Assembly (NCBI RefSeq): GCF_025567045.1
Contig: NZ_JAOQJK010000010.1
Coordinates: 62,001-126,000, forward strand
From: Barnesiella propionica
GTDB taxonomy: Bacteria; Bacteroidota; Bacteroidia; Bacteroidales; Barnesiellaceae
DNA: 64,000 nucleotides
Direction of reading: 5' to 3'
Part shown: one piece after another, positions 53,950 to 63,962 of the stretch
How positions within the stretch are numbered: the stretch's first letter is position 1
How the letters are laid out: every line of letters begins with the position of its first letter
Notes under the pieces: generated by a model
What the model was told of the DNA's origin: nothing
Seen by the model: only the letters and a program-made list of their open reading frames with translations
The model's database searches: none
Program-made: the position numbers and the translations under genes

Positions 53950-56900
53950 TCAAGCTAATTTGCCATGGCAGTTCTTATATTTCTTTCCGCTACCGCAAGG
54001 ACAAGGATCATTACGACCAATCTTCGGACCGGCCTTTACAGGCTCTGTTTTAGGACGCCCACCCTGCGGCGCAGCCGCTGCCTGAGCCTGGGCTTGCTGA
54101 CCCGGATAAGCTTCTTTCTGTGCGCTATATTTGCTATAATCCTGACGTCGTTCCGGAGGAGCCTGATGTACAGCTGCCGGTTCTTGTACGATAATTTGTC
54201 CCCTCATAAGAATCGCCACCGCTTTCCGGTTCATATTTTCCACCATTTCCTTGAAAAGGTTAAAAGACTCCAGTTTATAAATCAACAAAGGATCTTTTTG
54301 CTCATAACTGGCATTTTGTACCGACTGACGTAACTGATCCAATTCACGAAGGTGTTCTTTCCACGAATCATCTATCGTCATAAGCACCACGGCTTTCTGG
54401 AATTGTTTCACCACAGACTTGGCATTTGTCCTGCAAGATTCTTCGATGTCGCAAGCAATGCCGTAAGCACGTTTACCGTCGGTGATAGGAACTCTAATAA
54501 TGCCTTTAAGACCGCGTTCCTCTAATATAGGACGTATATTCAAATCAGCGATCTCAGCCATCCGGTCCGCTTTGCGTTTAAACGCTGCTACAATTGCATC
54601 ATAAAGCATATCTATTTGCTCCTGTTTTTTCAAAGAACGGAACTGGGCTGCGTCGAACGGCATTTCGATAGCAAAGGTTTTGAATATATCCATCGAGAAG
54701 TCTTCGTAATCGGAATGATTACTGTATGTTTCGACCATAGATTCCACCACATCGTAGAACATATTCATAATATCGAGACCTATACGTTCACCGATAAGGG
54801 CATGATGGCGTTTGGTATAAATCACATTACGCTGGGCGTTCATCACATCATCATATTCCAGCAAACGTTTACGTATACCGAAGTTATTTTCTTCAACCCG
54901 CTTCTGAGCATTCTCGATAGCGTTGTTAACCATATTCGCCTCGATCATTTCACCGTCTTTCAATCCCAAACGGTCAAGCATCTTAACCACCTTATCGGCT
55001 ACGAAAAGACGCATTACAGCATCTTCAAAAGAAACAAAGAATACAGAAGAACCCGGATCTCCCTGACGTCCGGCACGCCCCCTCAACTGACGGTCCACAC
55101 GACGGGACTCATGACGCTCGGTACCGATAATCGCCAAACCGCCGGCAGCTTTCACTTCGGGCGCCAGCTTGATGTCGGTACCACGGCCGGCCATATTGGT
55201 AGCAATCGTCACCATACCGCTTTGTCCTGCCTGGGCTACGATATCGGCTTCGCGTTGGTGCAACTTGGCGTTCAATACGTTATGTTTTATCTTACGAAGA
55301 TCGAGCATCTTGCTTATCAATTCAGAGATCTCTACCGAAGTCGTACCAACCAATACCGGACGCTTGGCTTCATGCATAGCGACGATCTCTTCTATGATCG
55401 CTGTATATTTTTCTCTCTTGGTCTTATATACCCTATCGTTCATATCGGCACGGGCGATAGGTTTGTTCGTAGGAATAGTTACCACATCCAGCTTGTAGAT
55501 ATCCCAAAACTCTCCGGCTTCCGTTTCTGCCGTTCCGGTCATACCTGCCAGTTTATGGTACATACGGAAATAATTCTGGAGCGTAATAGTTGCAAACGTT
55601 TGAGTAGCAGCTTCCACTTTTACCCTTTCTTTTGCCTCTATGGCTTGGTGAAGCCCGTCGGAATAACGGCGTCCTTCCATAATACGTCCGGTCTGTTCAT
55701 CAACAATCTTTACTTTATTATCGATAACGACATATTCCGTATCCCGTTCGAAAAGTGTATAAGCTTTCAACAATTGATTAACCGTATGTACCCGCTCGGC
55801 TTTTACAGCATAATTCTGCATCAACTCGTCTTTTTTGATTTGCTTCTCCTCAGGGGTAAGACTCTCGTTCTCCAAAGCAGAAAGCTGCGCAGTAATATCA
55901 GGCAACACGAAGAACTGGGAATCATCGGAATTCCCGGTAATCATATCGAGTCCTTTATCGGTAAGCTCTATACTGTTGTTCTTTTCATCAATAACGAAAT
56001 ACAACGGCTCCGTTGCCTGCGGCATATTGCGGTTATTTTCCGCCATATAATAAGCTTCAGTTTCCAATAACAATGGTTTTATACCGGGTTCGCTCAGAAA
56101 TTTAATAAGAGCACCGTTCTTAGGTAAACCTTTAAATGCACGAAATAATAATGTCGCACCTTCTTTACGTATGTCTTTATTATCCGACGCAATCTTTGTT
56201 TTGGCCTCGGCCAGTATTTTTGTCACAAAAGTACGCTGAGCCTTAACCACCTGCTCTACCTTAGGACATAACTCTTCGAAAAGCTGGTCTTCCCCCTTGG
56301 GAATAGGCCCGGAAATGATCAACGGGGTACGTGCATCATCGATCAACACGGAGTCAACCTCATCGACAATAGCGTAATTATGCATACGCTGCACCAGATC
56401 CAGCGGGGAGCCGGACATATTATCACGAAGATAGTCGAAACCGAATTCATTATTTGTACCGAAAGTAATATCGGCATTATAAGCGTCGCGTCTTTCAGGT
56501 GAATTCGGCTGGTGCTTGTCGATACAATCTACCGACAATCCGTGGAACATATATAACGGTCCCATCCACTCGGAGTCACGTTTAGACAGATAGTCATTCA
56601 CCGTAACAACATGTACTCCGTTACCTGTAAGAGCATTCAGGAATACAGGCAATGTAGCCACCAAAGTCTTACCTTCACCTGTCGCCATTTCGGCGATCTT
56701 ACCTTTATGAAGAACGACACCGCCGATCAGCTGTACATCATAATGCACCATATCCCAGGTAACCTCATTACCTCCGGCCATCCAGTGATTCACATATATA
56801 GCTTTATCACCATCGATACGCACGAAATCGTGTTTGATGGACAAGTCCCGGTCAAATTGCGTGGCAGTTACTTCTATCGTTTCATTTTGACTAAAACGGC

Positions 56901-57255
56901 GGGCAGTCTCTTTCATAACAGCAAAAGCTTCAGGTAAAGCTTCGTCCAGTCCTTCTTCCAGTTTTTCCAGAATATGTTTTTCTATTTTATCAACTTCCTC
57001 CCATACCGCTTCGCGCTTGTCATAATCCATATCTTCCACCTGTTTCTTAAGCTCTGCTACCTGTTCACGATCGGGGGCAACCCGGTCACGGAGCGATTGC
57101 TTAATAACATCAATACGACCGCGTAATTCATCATTCGATATATTTTCAAGAGTTGGAGATATCGCTTTAATTTTAGCGATATAGGGATCTATTTCTTTTA
57201 AATCCCGCTGCGACTTATTGCCAAACAGCTTTTTAAGTAAATCATTAAATGCCAT
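53950..57255 (-). CDS. secA: Preprotein translocase ATPase SecA
   Basis: SecA drives proteins through SecYEG with ATP. From ATG 57255 ([16 protein letters not shown]) the product is 1101 residues, the long form usual in Bacteroidetes. Motifs include Walker [30 protein letters not shown] (Walker B region), [24 protein letters not shown] and the C-terminal zinc motif [17 protein letters not shown] that binds SecB or ribosomes. A Gln/Ala/Pro-rich linker precedes the zinc motif. An open frame to 57285 adds 10 residues and seems less likely. Confidence 0.97.
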   Translation of the reverse strand: MAFNDLLKKLFGNKSQRDLKEIDPYIAKIKAISPTLENISNDELRGRIDVIKQSLRDRVAPDREQVAELKKQVEDMDYDKREAVWEEVDKIEKHILEKLEEGLDEALPEAFAVMKETARRFSQNETIEVTATQFDRDLSIKHDFVRIDGDKAIYVNHWMAGGNEVTWDMVHYDVQLIGGVVLHKGKIAEMATGEGKTLVATLPVFLNALTGNGVHVVTVNDYLSKRDSEWMGPLYMFHGLSVDCIDKHQPNSPERRDAYNADITFGTNNEFGFDYLRDNMSGSPLDLVQRMHNYAIVDEVDSVLIDDARTPLIISGPIPKGEDQLFEELCPKVEQVVKAQRTFVTKILAEAKTKIASDNKDIRKEGATLLFRAFKGLPKNGALIKFLSEPGIKPLLLETEAYYMAENNRNMPQATEPLYFVIDEKNNSIELTDKGLDMITGNSDDSQFFVLPDITAQLSALENESLTPEEKQIKKDELMQNYAVKAERVHTVNQLLKAYTLFERDTEYVVIDNKVKIVDEQTGRIMEGRRYSDGLHQAIEAKERVKVEAATQTFATITLQNYFRMYHKLAGMTGTAETEAGEFWDIYKLDVVTIPTNKPIARADMNDRVYKTKREKYTAIIEEIVAMHEAKRPVLVGTTSVEISELISKMLDLRKIKHNVLNAKLHQREADIVAQAGQSGMVTIATNMAGRGTDIKLAPEVKAAGGLAIIGTERHESRRVDRQLRGRAGRQGDPGSSVFFVSFEDAVMRLFVADKVVKMLDRLGLKDGEMIEANMVNNAIENAQKRVEENNFGIRKRLLEYDDVMNAQRNVIYTKRHHALIGERIGLDIMNMFYDVVESMVETYSNHSDYEDFSMDIFKTFAIEMPFDAAQFRSLKKQEQIDMLYDAIVAAFKRKADRMAEIADLNIRPILEERGLKGIIRVPITDGKRAYGIACDIEESCRTNAKSVVKQFQKAVVLMTIDDSWKEHLRELDQLRQSVQNASYEQKDPLLIYKLESFNLFKEMVENMNRKAVAILMRGQIIVQEPAAVHQAPPERRQDYSKYSAQKEAYPGQQAQAQAAAAPQGGRPKTEPVKAGPKIGRNDPCPCGSGKKYKNCHGKLA

Positions 57256-57316
57256 ATATTGTTTTTTATTATTCAGGAAATCCAATTGCCTGCCGGCAAT
57301 TTTTGTTTATCGTTTA

Positions 57317-57324
57317 CAAAAATA
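57317..57324 (-). promoter_or_regulatory. -7 promoter box for secA
   Basis: TATTTTTG on the minus strand matches TAnnTTTG, about 60 nt before the chosen start. Confidence 0.45.
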
Positions 57325-57360
57325 ATGAAAATTCTTGCTATCTCCATATAAAATAGCGAA

Positions 57361-58941
57361 TTACTCTACTTCAGGCAATGGAGATTCTGTAGAGCCGTTT
57401 GGAGAACGAATGCGAAGTAATCTGGCTACAGTGGGAGCTATCTCCGTAGCTTTGATAGGACGGGTAATATGTTGCGGCTTTATTTTTTCTGACAGGATAA
57501 ATAAAGGTGAGGGGATAGCATTTCCACGTACATATTCTCTCGTATCATGCACATCCTCATATACGACTTCCCAGCCCGGATTCAGTTCCAATAAAATATC
57601 CCCGGACAATTTCGGATAATATCCCCGGCGCAGCGCGTCAATATGTTCATTGCTGTTACCCAATAATAAACGGCGTGAAGTAAATACATCCTGTACTCCG
57701 GCCATTTGAATAAGAAATTCAGCCGCCTGAGACTGGATCTCATCCAGCTTCAGGTCTTTTTCTTTAACCAGTTTATGGTTCAGATATATCTGGCGGTTAT
57801 GATAACCGGCCACCCAATCTCCCTGACCGTAAAGAGCCATCAGATACATATTCAACAAAGAAACCGCACGCTTGGGATAAAATTCTCCATCAGGTATATT
57901 GTATTGAGACGACTCTTTTCCCTCGCCCCGGAAATAACCGGTAGAAGCCAGGAATATAACCGTACGTTTCAATCCGACAGTACGATCTATATAATCCAGT
58001 AAATCAGCAATCTCTTTATCCAGACGAACATACATATCCTGTATTTCCAGACTGTATAACTGAATCGTTTTATTCTGATAGGTGCCGGCCGTATATCCCA
58101 CATTCAGCATATCCAGATACCCCCGGCGTCCCAAAAGTCCTTTATCCAAAAAATCTTTAGCGACAGCCGTCACTTCTGTATTCACCAGTGCCGTCGTCTT
58201 AAACTGTGCATATTTATCGTACCGGTTCTTAGGAAAAATATGTTTAAAAGGAAAATCTTTCCGCAAATAAGGAAGTGCCGTATATTTTTCCGGTGACAAA
58301 AGAGGAACCCACGCCAGAGTATCGATACGCAACGACAACGACTGATTATAATTACGCTGCTCCACATATACGGGAACATCCAGGTAATATGTCGTAGTAG
58401 CCCATTTACCGTTCTTTTCATTCAGCCAAAAAGCACTGTTCGCGGCATGTCCGGCACTTATAATAGCATGCTGGGCCGAAGGAGCTACAGAGAAGACCCG
58501 TCCTAATCCATTTCCTACGATCTTTATTTCATCGCTCAGGGTAGAAGTTTTCAGATTCTTCGGAGAATATGTCTCATCGGTATAATTTCCTATCTTTTCA
58601 GGATCGTTCAATGCAAATTCTTCCCGGCGTAACGAAAGATTGTAAACTTTGTCGGAAGGTATCCCGTTATAAAAAGGGTATGTACCGGTATAGATAACAG
58701 ATAAGGCGGAAGAACAATCCACATTAGGGAAACCAAATGTGACATTTTCATATACGAGACCTTCTTTCATCAGGCGTTTGAAACCCTTTTCGCCGAATAA
58801 ATGCTGCAACGCCATAATATAGTCGGTACGCAACTGGTCCACAGTGATACCCACTACAAGCTGAGGCACATCCGCGGGGATTTGAGCCCGTAAAGGCGCG
58901 GTCATAAGCGCTAATAAAAGAGATGCTAAAACTTTGTTCAT
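57361..58941 (-). CDS. Exported alkaline-phosphatase-superfamily phosphohydrolase
   Basis: The 526-residue protein has a signal peptide (to about LRAQ). It has the superfamily signature VVGITVDQLRTDYI (metal-binding Asp) and VDCSSALSVIYTGTYPFYNG, where Ser or Thr serves as nucleophile. Further Asp/His motifs are less clear than in PafA-type enzymes. It is a nucleotide-pyrophosphatase/PafA-like protein of the periplasm. Its start overlaps the end of the upstream Lnb gene by 4 nt. Confidence 0.8.
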   Translation of the reverse strand: MNKVLASLLLALMTAPLRAQIPADVPQLVVGITVDQLRTDYIMALQHLFGEKGFKRLMKEGLVYENVTFGFPNVDCSSALSVIYTGTYPFYNGIPSDKVYNLSLRREEFALNDPEKIGNYTDETYSPKNLKTSTLSDEIKIVGNGLGRVFSVAPSAQHAIISAGHAANSAFWLNEKNGKWATTTYYLDVPVYVEQRNYNQSLSLRIDTLAWVPLLSPEKYTALPYLRKDFPFKHIFPKNRYDKYAQFKTTALVNTEVTAVAKDFLDKGLLGRRGYLDMLNVGYTAGTYQNKTIQLYSLEIQDMYVRLDKEIADLLDYIDRTVGLKRTVIFLASTGYFRGEGKESSQYNIPDGEFYPKRAVSLLNMYLMALYGQGDWVAGYHNRQIYLNHKLVKEKDLKLDEIQSQAAEFLIQMAGVQDVFTSRRLLLGNSNEHIDALRRGYYPKLSGDILLELNPGWEVVYEDVHDTREYVRGNAIPSPLFILSEKIKPQHITRPIKATEIAPTVARLLRIRSPNGSTESPLPEVE

Positions 58942-60155
58942 CTATTCCTCGTTATCCAATCATTATCCTGCAAACTCATCACCGCCAAATAACTCAATGA
59001 ACGTGTCATCGAAGCTAATATTAAAGGCAAAAACGCCCAGTGAAAATACTGCGGTATCCACGGAGAGCACAGCAGGAATACAAAAAGTACCGCAAAGTTA
59101 GCAAAATGATAATAACCAACTACTTTTTTAAATCTTTTTACCCAAATAAAAACAGCAGGGAACAGGCTAAAAGGATTCAGCCAGAAAGCGGAATAATTAG
59201 GGTAAGTCGCCGGATGCTCGGATATGAACATCAGAAAGAAAAGCAAACAGCCCGTCAGTCCGTACATAGAGTAAAAAACGGTATCGAACAAACGGGTTAC
59301 TTTTTTCCTTTTTACATCCCATAACGAAACAAGCAATACCAGTAGCAATAAATAAAAAGAACAAGCCAAAGGTGATATCCAGGGCGGAGTAAGCTCCACT
59401 TCCAAAGGCTTGTCCGGGACATATAGTACCACACTGCGCTCCACCAGATAATAAGAATCTCTCCCGTCTTCCGGTATTACCTTCGCACTCTCGAAAGCCT
59501 GTTGTAAGATCATTGGAACAAACATCTGTTGCATGTAAGTAGCAGGCCGGTCCAAGGGCTCCCCCAACGCCAGGTCTATACCGAAAACGAACCAGCTATA
59601 ACGGCCGGCATAGCGGTCTATTTCCTGCCGGAAAGAAATCGTATCGCGAGGATCGGCATATTCTATACGCCCGGCCACAAAACGGGATATCATATCTCTG
59701 GGCCGTGTAGCGCAATTATCGAAAAGAAAAGAATACCTGTACGTACGGTTTTCGGGACGCGCATTTTCTATCAAAGCATCCAACAGGGCTCTTTTTTGCG
59801 ATCCGGTAAGGTTTAGTATCTGTTCGTCTACCCGGGAATCCCTCATGACATAGGCCGTAATAAAATCCCTGAAATCATTTACTCCTAAACAATAGTCTGT
59901 TTCTCCCTTGGTAAAACGGTAAACAAAATTAGGAGCGTTAAAACTGAACATTCCATAATTAAAAACTATATCGAAAGGCGTTTCCCCGAATTGCTGAACC
60001 CGGATACCCGTATGACCGAACAGTTCATATATCTCAGTTCCCGGAGAACAAGTAAGCAAACTTATACTCAATGAATCGTTCGGTTGAGCTTTACCGCTTA
60101 CCCATCCTAAAAGAGAAAGCATGCATATTAAAATAGCCCTGATGCGTATCATCAT
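58938..60155 (-). CDS. Lnb-like lipoprotein N-acyltransferase (DUF4105)
   Basis: The 405-residue protein has an N-terminal signal or anchor (to about GKAQ). The periplasmic DUF4105 domain carries SLLTCSPGTEIYELFGHTGI, VFNYGMFSF, DYCLGVNDF and YSFLFDNCATRPRDMIS (likely catalytic Cys). Several membrane helices follow in the C-terminal third. The domain is now tied to Lnb, the Bacteroides enzyme adding the third acyl chain to lipoproteins. Identity with Lnb is inferred from the fold. It is translationally coupled to the phosphatase-like gene downstream. Confidence 0.8.
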   Translation of the reverse strand: MMIRIRAILICMLSLLGWVSGKAQPNDSLSISLLTCSPGTEIYELFGHTGIRVQQFGETPFDIVFNYGMFSFNAPNFVYRFTKGETDYCLGVNDFRDFITAYVMRDSRVDEQILNLTGSQKRALLDALIENARPENRTYRYSFLFDNCATRPRDMISRFVAGRIEYADPRDTISFRQEIDRYAGRYSWFVFGIDLALGEPLDRPATYMQQMFVPMILQQAFESAKVIPEDGRDSYYLVERSVVLYVPDKPLEVELTPPWISPLACSFYLLLLVLLVSLWDVKRKKVTRLFDTVFYSMYGLTGCLLFFLMFISEHPATYPNYSAFWLNPFSLFPAVFIWVKRFKKVVGYYHFANFAVLFVFLLCSPWIPQYFHWAFLPLILASMTRSLSYLAVMSLQDNDWITRNR

Positions 60156-60238
60156 AACATAGAATACATAATAACACGTAAAAGTAATATTTTTTTATAA
60201 AAGCATTATCCATCCTATGCTTTTTTTATAAACAAAGT

Positions 60239-60246
60239 TATCTTTG
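60239..60246 (+). promoter_or_regulatory. -7 promoter box for the nitroreductase gene
   Basis: TATCTTTG matches TAnnTTTG, 24 nt before the chosen ATG at 60271. Confidence 0.5.
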
Positions 60247-60270
60247 CAAAAACACACAAAAATAGATAAA

Positions 60271-60882
60271 ATGAAACGGTATACTCTTTTTCTGGCAGGA
60301 CTTATTATTCCCGCTATTTCTACATTTGCTCAAACGATAAAACTTCCGGAACCACAAAAAACAGGAGGTAAACCTCTGATGGAAGTTTTGTCGCAAAGAC
60401 AATCTACAAGAGACTTCGATACGTCCCGGACTCTTTCTGACCAAACATTATCAAATCTTTTATGGGCCGGCTTCGGATATAACAGAGAAGGCAAACGCAC
60501 CGCTCCTTCAGCAATGAACCGACAGGAAATAGCTATATATATCATAACTTCCCAAAGTACATTTATATACGATGCATCACTTAACGAATTAAAGGAAATA
60601 ACAAAGGGAGACTACAGAAAAGCTGCAGGATCACAAGATTTTGTATATACGGCTCCTGTAAATTTAGTATTTGTTTGTGATAAAACTAAAATGCCGAACA
60701 TACAGATGGCTTATGCCGATTGCGGATTTATTGCACAAAATATCTATCTATATAGTGCTTCGGAATGCTTGGGAACGGTAGTAAGAGGATCGTTTGACAA
60801 AAACGAGCTTTCCCGTATACTCAAATTAAATGAAAATCAGGAAATTCTATTATGCCAAACGATCGGTTATCCGAAAAAATAA
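60271..60882 (+). CDS. Exported SagB/ThcOx-type nitroreductase-family protein
   Basis: From ATG 60271 the product is 203 residues, with a signal peptide (MKRYTLFLAGLIIPAISTFA). The nitroreductase fold is seen in VLSQRQSTRDFDTSRTL (FMN phosphate contact), LLWAGFGYNREGKRTAPSAM and ADCGFIAQNIYLYSASECLG. These are typical of SagB-type flavoproteins. Export of such an enzyme is unusual. It lies 18 nt before the DUF5715 gene. Confidence 0.82.
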   Translation: MKRYTLFLAGLIIPAISTFAQTIKLPEPQKTGGKPLMEVLSQRQSTRDFDTSRTLSDQTLSNLLWAGFGYNREGKRTAPSAMNRQEIAIYIITSQSTFIYDASLNELKEITKGDYRKAAGSQDFVYTAPVNLVFVCDKTKMPNIQMAYADCGFIAQNIYLYSASECLGTVVRGSFDKNELSRILKLNENQEILLCQTIGYPKK

Positions 60883-60900
60883 ATTTAAAAAGAGATTAAT

Positions 60901-61569
60901 ATGCCCTCGATGAAATGGTACGGCTGGATATGGATATTAATCAGCATCGGCATTTTCGTTTCCTGTAAAGACAACAGTCGCACAATAATCCCGGAAGGAC
61001 CTGTGAAAACAACAATAAAAACGATCCCTTTCGGCAAATTCAAAACTGTTTTCAATGACATGAACGATTTGCATCTCGAAGCAGCACGCAAGAACGGAAT
61101 AAGCCCTTTAGCCTCACTCGAGACTGCTCAAAATAAAGGATTCTGGACCCTGGCTCGCGTAGACAGTTGTCAGTATTTTACAATAGATCCTCTCAAATTC
61201 TCGGTTCCTTATCTTGTTCCCAAAGCAAAATGGCTGCTTATGACCATAGGCAAGAATTTCACAGACTCTTTACAAAGCCGGGGAGCGTCGGGCTACCAGA
61301 TTGTTGTCACCAGCATACTTAGGACAGATAACACTGTAAAAAAATTAAGAAAGCGCAATGTGAATGCCAGTGAAAATTCGGCACACCGGTTTGGTACGAC
61401 ATTCGACATTGCTTATAACCGCTATAACAAAACCGACTCTTTATATGAAATAAAAACAGAAGAGTTACGCCATCTTTTAGGAGAAGTGCTGCTGGATCTT
61501 CGTAACACCGGACAATGTTATGTAAAATATGAAATAAAACAAGGATGCTTCCATATCACGGTTCGTTAA
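60901..61569 (+). CDS. DUF5715 lipoprotein, M15-type peptidase-like
   Basis: The 222-residue protein has a lipobox at VSC (about residue 21). The zinc motif SAHRFGTTFD (S-x-H-x-x-G-x3-D) and a later GCFHITV supply the ligands found in D-alanyl-D-alanine carboxypeptidases of the VanY/M15 class. I recall this family as DUF5715. It is probably a periplasmic cell-wall peptidase. It shares a likely transcript with the nitroreductase gene. Confidence 0.75.
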   Translation: MPSMKWYGWIWILISIGIFVSCKDNSRTIIPEGPVKTTIKTIPFGKFKTVFNDMNDLHLEAARKNGISPLASLETAQNKGFWTLARVDSCQYFTIDPLKFSVPYLVPKAKWLLMTIGKNFTDSLQSRGASGYQIVVTSILRTDNTVKKLRKRNVNASENSAHRFGTTFDIAYNRYNKTDSLYEIKTEELRHLLGEVLLDLRNTGQCYVKYEIKQGCFHITVR

Positions 61570-61616
61570 AAAATCGCGCAATTTCATTCTTGTGCCTCAG
61601 ATTCAGAATAAAAAAG

Positions 61617-61624
61617 TATCTTTG
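61617..61624 (+). promoter_or_regulatory. -7 promoter box of the btu operon
   Basis: TATCTTTG matches TAnnTTTG. It implies a leader of about 150 nt before btuG, with small hairpins such as CCGG-TATGGAG-CCGG. Confidence 0.45.
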
Positions 61625-61784
61625 CACAGCTTTATGCAAAATCCGGTATGGAGCCGGTATTACTTATTATACAAACAATTAACAAACTATCGGCCGGAAA
61701 AAGCGATAAGGGGAAGAAAGATCTTTGTCTTTTTATCTCTTTATGCTTGCTTTTGAAGGTCCATTAAACTAATACATCATTCTT

Positions 61785-62822
61785 ATGAAAAAAATCTTAT
61801 TGTACAGTGCGGCAATATTGACCATGTTCCTTACTTCCTGCTGGGGAGACGACGACCCCGATTATTTTGTACCAACAACTCACGGCGTATATGTCCTTAA
61901 TGAAGGCGTATGGGGAGCCGATAATTCGAATCTCTCTTACATCGACCTGTACACGGGCAATATAAACAACGGAAAAAAACAACTGGGAGACACAGGACAA
62001 GATATCCTGATATACGGATCTAAAATGTATGTAACAGTATCCGAATCCAAAACAATAGAAGTGATGGACAAATTTACCTGTGAAACACTCAAGAGCATAA
62101 AACTAAGCGGAACTCAGAAACCCAGATATTTCGTAACAAACGGCAATAAAATATATGTATCTTTGTACGACGGACATGTAGCCCGCATCGATACGGCCAA
62201 CCTGGAAATAGAAGCGGTTGCGGCAGTCGGCCCGAATCCCGAACAAATGGCTATAGCCAACGGTAAATTATATGTCGCTAATTCTGGAGGAGAACAATAT
62301 ATGACAGGATATAATAACACCGTGTCTGTAGTCAATCTGGAATCTTTTACCGAAGAAACAACAATTCCGGTAGCAGCCAATCCCATCAATATGTGTGCAG
62401 ATCAGTTCAACGACGTATATGTAATTTCATTGAGCGTATACGGAGAACCGGGTATCCTGCAACGCATCTCACCCGACGGAAATGTTACCGTCTTGCCTCA
62501 AGGCGCGAATATAATGGTACGTAACGGATTATATCTATACCTGATCAATAATCCCTACGGATCTGCTACGCGCGAGTATGTCGTATTGGACACAAAATCA
62601 GAAAAAATTATCAACACGAACTTTCTGAAAGACCCGTCCGTCATCGACACTCCTTATTCATTGGGAATAGATCCTATTACCTACTATATTTATATAGGTC
62701 AAAGCAATAAAAACTATACCGGAAAAGGAAAAGTTTTTGTCTTTGACAATAACGGAAATTATATTTCAACTTTAGATGCAGGTGTTTCGCCCAGAAATTT
62801 CGGTTTCCTGAACAATCTGTAA
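61785..62822 (+). CDS. btuG: Surface lipoprotein, BtuG-like beta-propeller (cobalamin binding)
   Basis: The 345-residue protein has a lipobox (TMFLTSC). Propeller blades repeat a pattern seen in GVYVLNEGVWGADNSNLSYI, DILIYGSKMYVTVSESKTIE, KIYVSLYDGHVARIDTANLE and KLYVANSGGEQYMTGYNNTV. This fits the BtuG family, which captures vitamin B12 at the outer membrane with very high affinity in Bacteroides. The next gene encodes a BtuF-like binding protein 15 nt downstream, which supports the role. No btuB is seen in the window. Confidence 0.75.
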   Translation: MKKILLYSAAILTMFLTSCWGDDDPDYFVPTTHGVYVLNEGVWGADNSNLSYIDLYTGNINNGKKQLGDTGQDILIYGSKMYVTVSESKTIEVMDKFTCETLKSIKLSGTQKPRYFVTNGNKIYVSLYDGHVARIDTANLEIEAVAAVGPNPEQMAIANGKLYVANSGGEQYMTGYNNTVSVVNLESFTEETTIPVAANPINMCADQFNDVYVISLSVYGEPGILQRISPDGNVTVLPQGANIMVRNGLYLYLINNPYGSATREYVVLDTKSEKIINTNFLKDPSVIDTPYSLGIDPITYYIYIGQSNKNYTGKGKVFVFDNNGNYISTLDAGVSPRNFGFLNNL

Positions 62823-62837
62823 AGCAACAACAATGCG

Positions 62838-63962
62838 ATGAGAATAAAACCATTCATCCTGTTTTTACTGATTCTGTTCATTCTCTCCGGCTGCGGGCAA
62901 AACAAAAAACCGACTACCGGGGACGGAATTAAAACCGCTATCAAATACGCCGAAGGGTTTACTATGACCTCTTACGGAGATTATACACGCATAGACATAC
63001 TCAATCCTTGGGATTCTACCGGGACATTGCATACTTACATTGCCATACCGAAAGATAGCCCCGTACCGGAACAACTCCCGGTAGGAACCGTACTACGTAT
63101 TCCATTAACCAATACGGTAATTTACTCTTCGGTACATACAGGTATACTGCAGGAATTAGGAGCATTGGAACAGATCGGGGGAGTATGTGACCTGCGGTAT
63201 AGTAACCAACCGGCCATACTGGAGCGTTGTACTGCCGGCAAAATAACCGATGCCGGAAACTCCATGAATCCCGACATAGAAAAAATCATCGATATGAATC
63301 CGGACGCCATACTGCTTTCTCCTTTTGAAAACAGCGGTTACGGACCGATAGAAAAAACAGGTATCCCCCTTGTCGAATGTGCCGATTATATGGAGACCTC
63401 TCCCTTAGGAAGAGCCGAATGGATAAAATTATTCGGTTTTTTATACGGAAAAGAGACAGCAGCCGACTCTCTTTTCTCACGGATTGAACAGGAATATACC
63501 GATCTGCAGAAACAAGCTCAAAATTCATCCGAAACTCCTTCTGTTTTCAGCGAAATGAAAAGCGGTTCGGCCTGGTACGTCCCCGGAGGTAAAAGCTACA
63601 TGGCCCGTATATTTGCCGATGCAGGTGCGAACTATATATGGAACCGGAACCAACAAAGCGGCTCTTTTCCTCTTTCTTTCGAAGTCGTGTTCGACCAGGC
63701 TCATGACGCTGATTTCTGGCTGATCAAATACTATCAGGATAAAGACAAAACCTATAACGAAATAAAAAAAGATTATGCACCTTACGCCAATTTCAAAGCT
63801 TTTCAGAAAAAAAATATATACGGATGCAATACGGCTAAAATCCCGTATTACGAAGAATTTCCTTTCCATCCGGAACGGCTTTTGAAAGACCTGATAAAGA
63901 TTTTTCATCCCGAGCTGCTTCCCGGATATCAACCCGAATATTTCACTTCTTTGTCCGAATGA
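62838..63962 (+). CDS. btuF: BtuF/FepB-like ABC transporter substrate-binding lipoprotein
   Basis: The 374-residue protein has a lipobox (FILSGC). Class III binding-protein motifs include VIYSSVHTGILQELGALEQI, PDIEKIIDMNPDAILLSPFE and AEWIKLFGFLYGKE. Cobalamin is preferred over siderophore or heme because of the BtuG neighbour, but the fold alone does not decide it. It overlaps the next start codon (ATGA). Confidence 0.8.
   Translation: MRIKPFILFLLILFILSGCGQNKKPTTGDGIKTAIKYAEGFTMTSYGDYTRIDILNPWDSTGTLHTYIAIPKDSPVPEQLPVGTVLRIPLTNTVIYSSVHTGILQELGALEQIGGVCDLRYSNQPAILERCTAGKITDAGNSMNPDIEKIIDMNPDAILLSPFENSGYGPIEKTGIPLVECADYMETSPLGRAEWIKLFGFLYGKETAADSLFSRIEQEYTDLQKQAQNSSETPSVFSEMKSGSAWYVPGGKSYMARIFADAGANYIWNRNQQSGSFPLSFEVVFDQAHDADFWLIKYYQDKDKTYNEIKKDYAPYANFKAFQKKNIYGCNTAKIPYYEEFPFHPERLLKDLIKIFHPELLPGYQPEYFTSLSE

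Noticed and set aside
54616..56070. 484-codon open frame antisense to secA
   Set aside because: It lies wholly within secA, is very rich in His, Phe and Arg as antisense frames are, and has no recognisable motif.
61570..61784. Cobalamin riboswitch upstream of btuG
   Set aside because: The ATCCGGTATGGAGCCGG hairpin and GGGGAAG tract only loosely recall riboswitch elements; the conserved core is missing, so no riboswitch feature is called.
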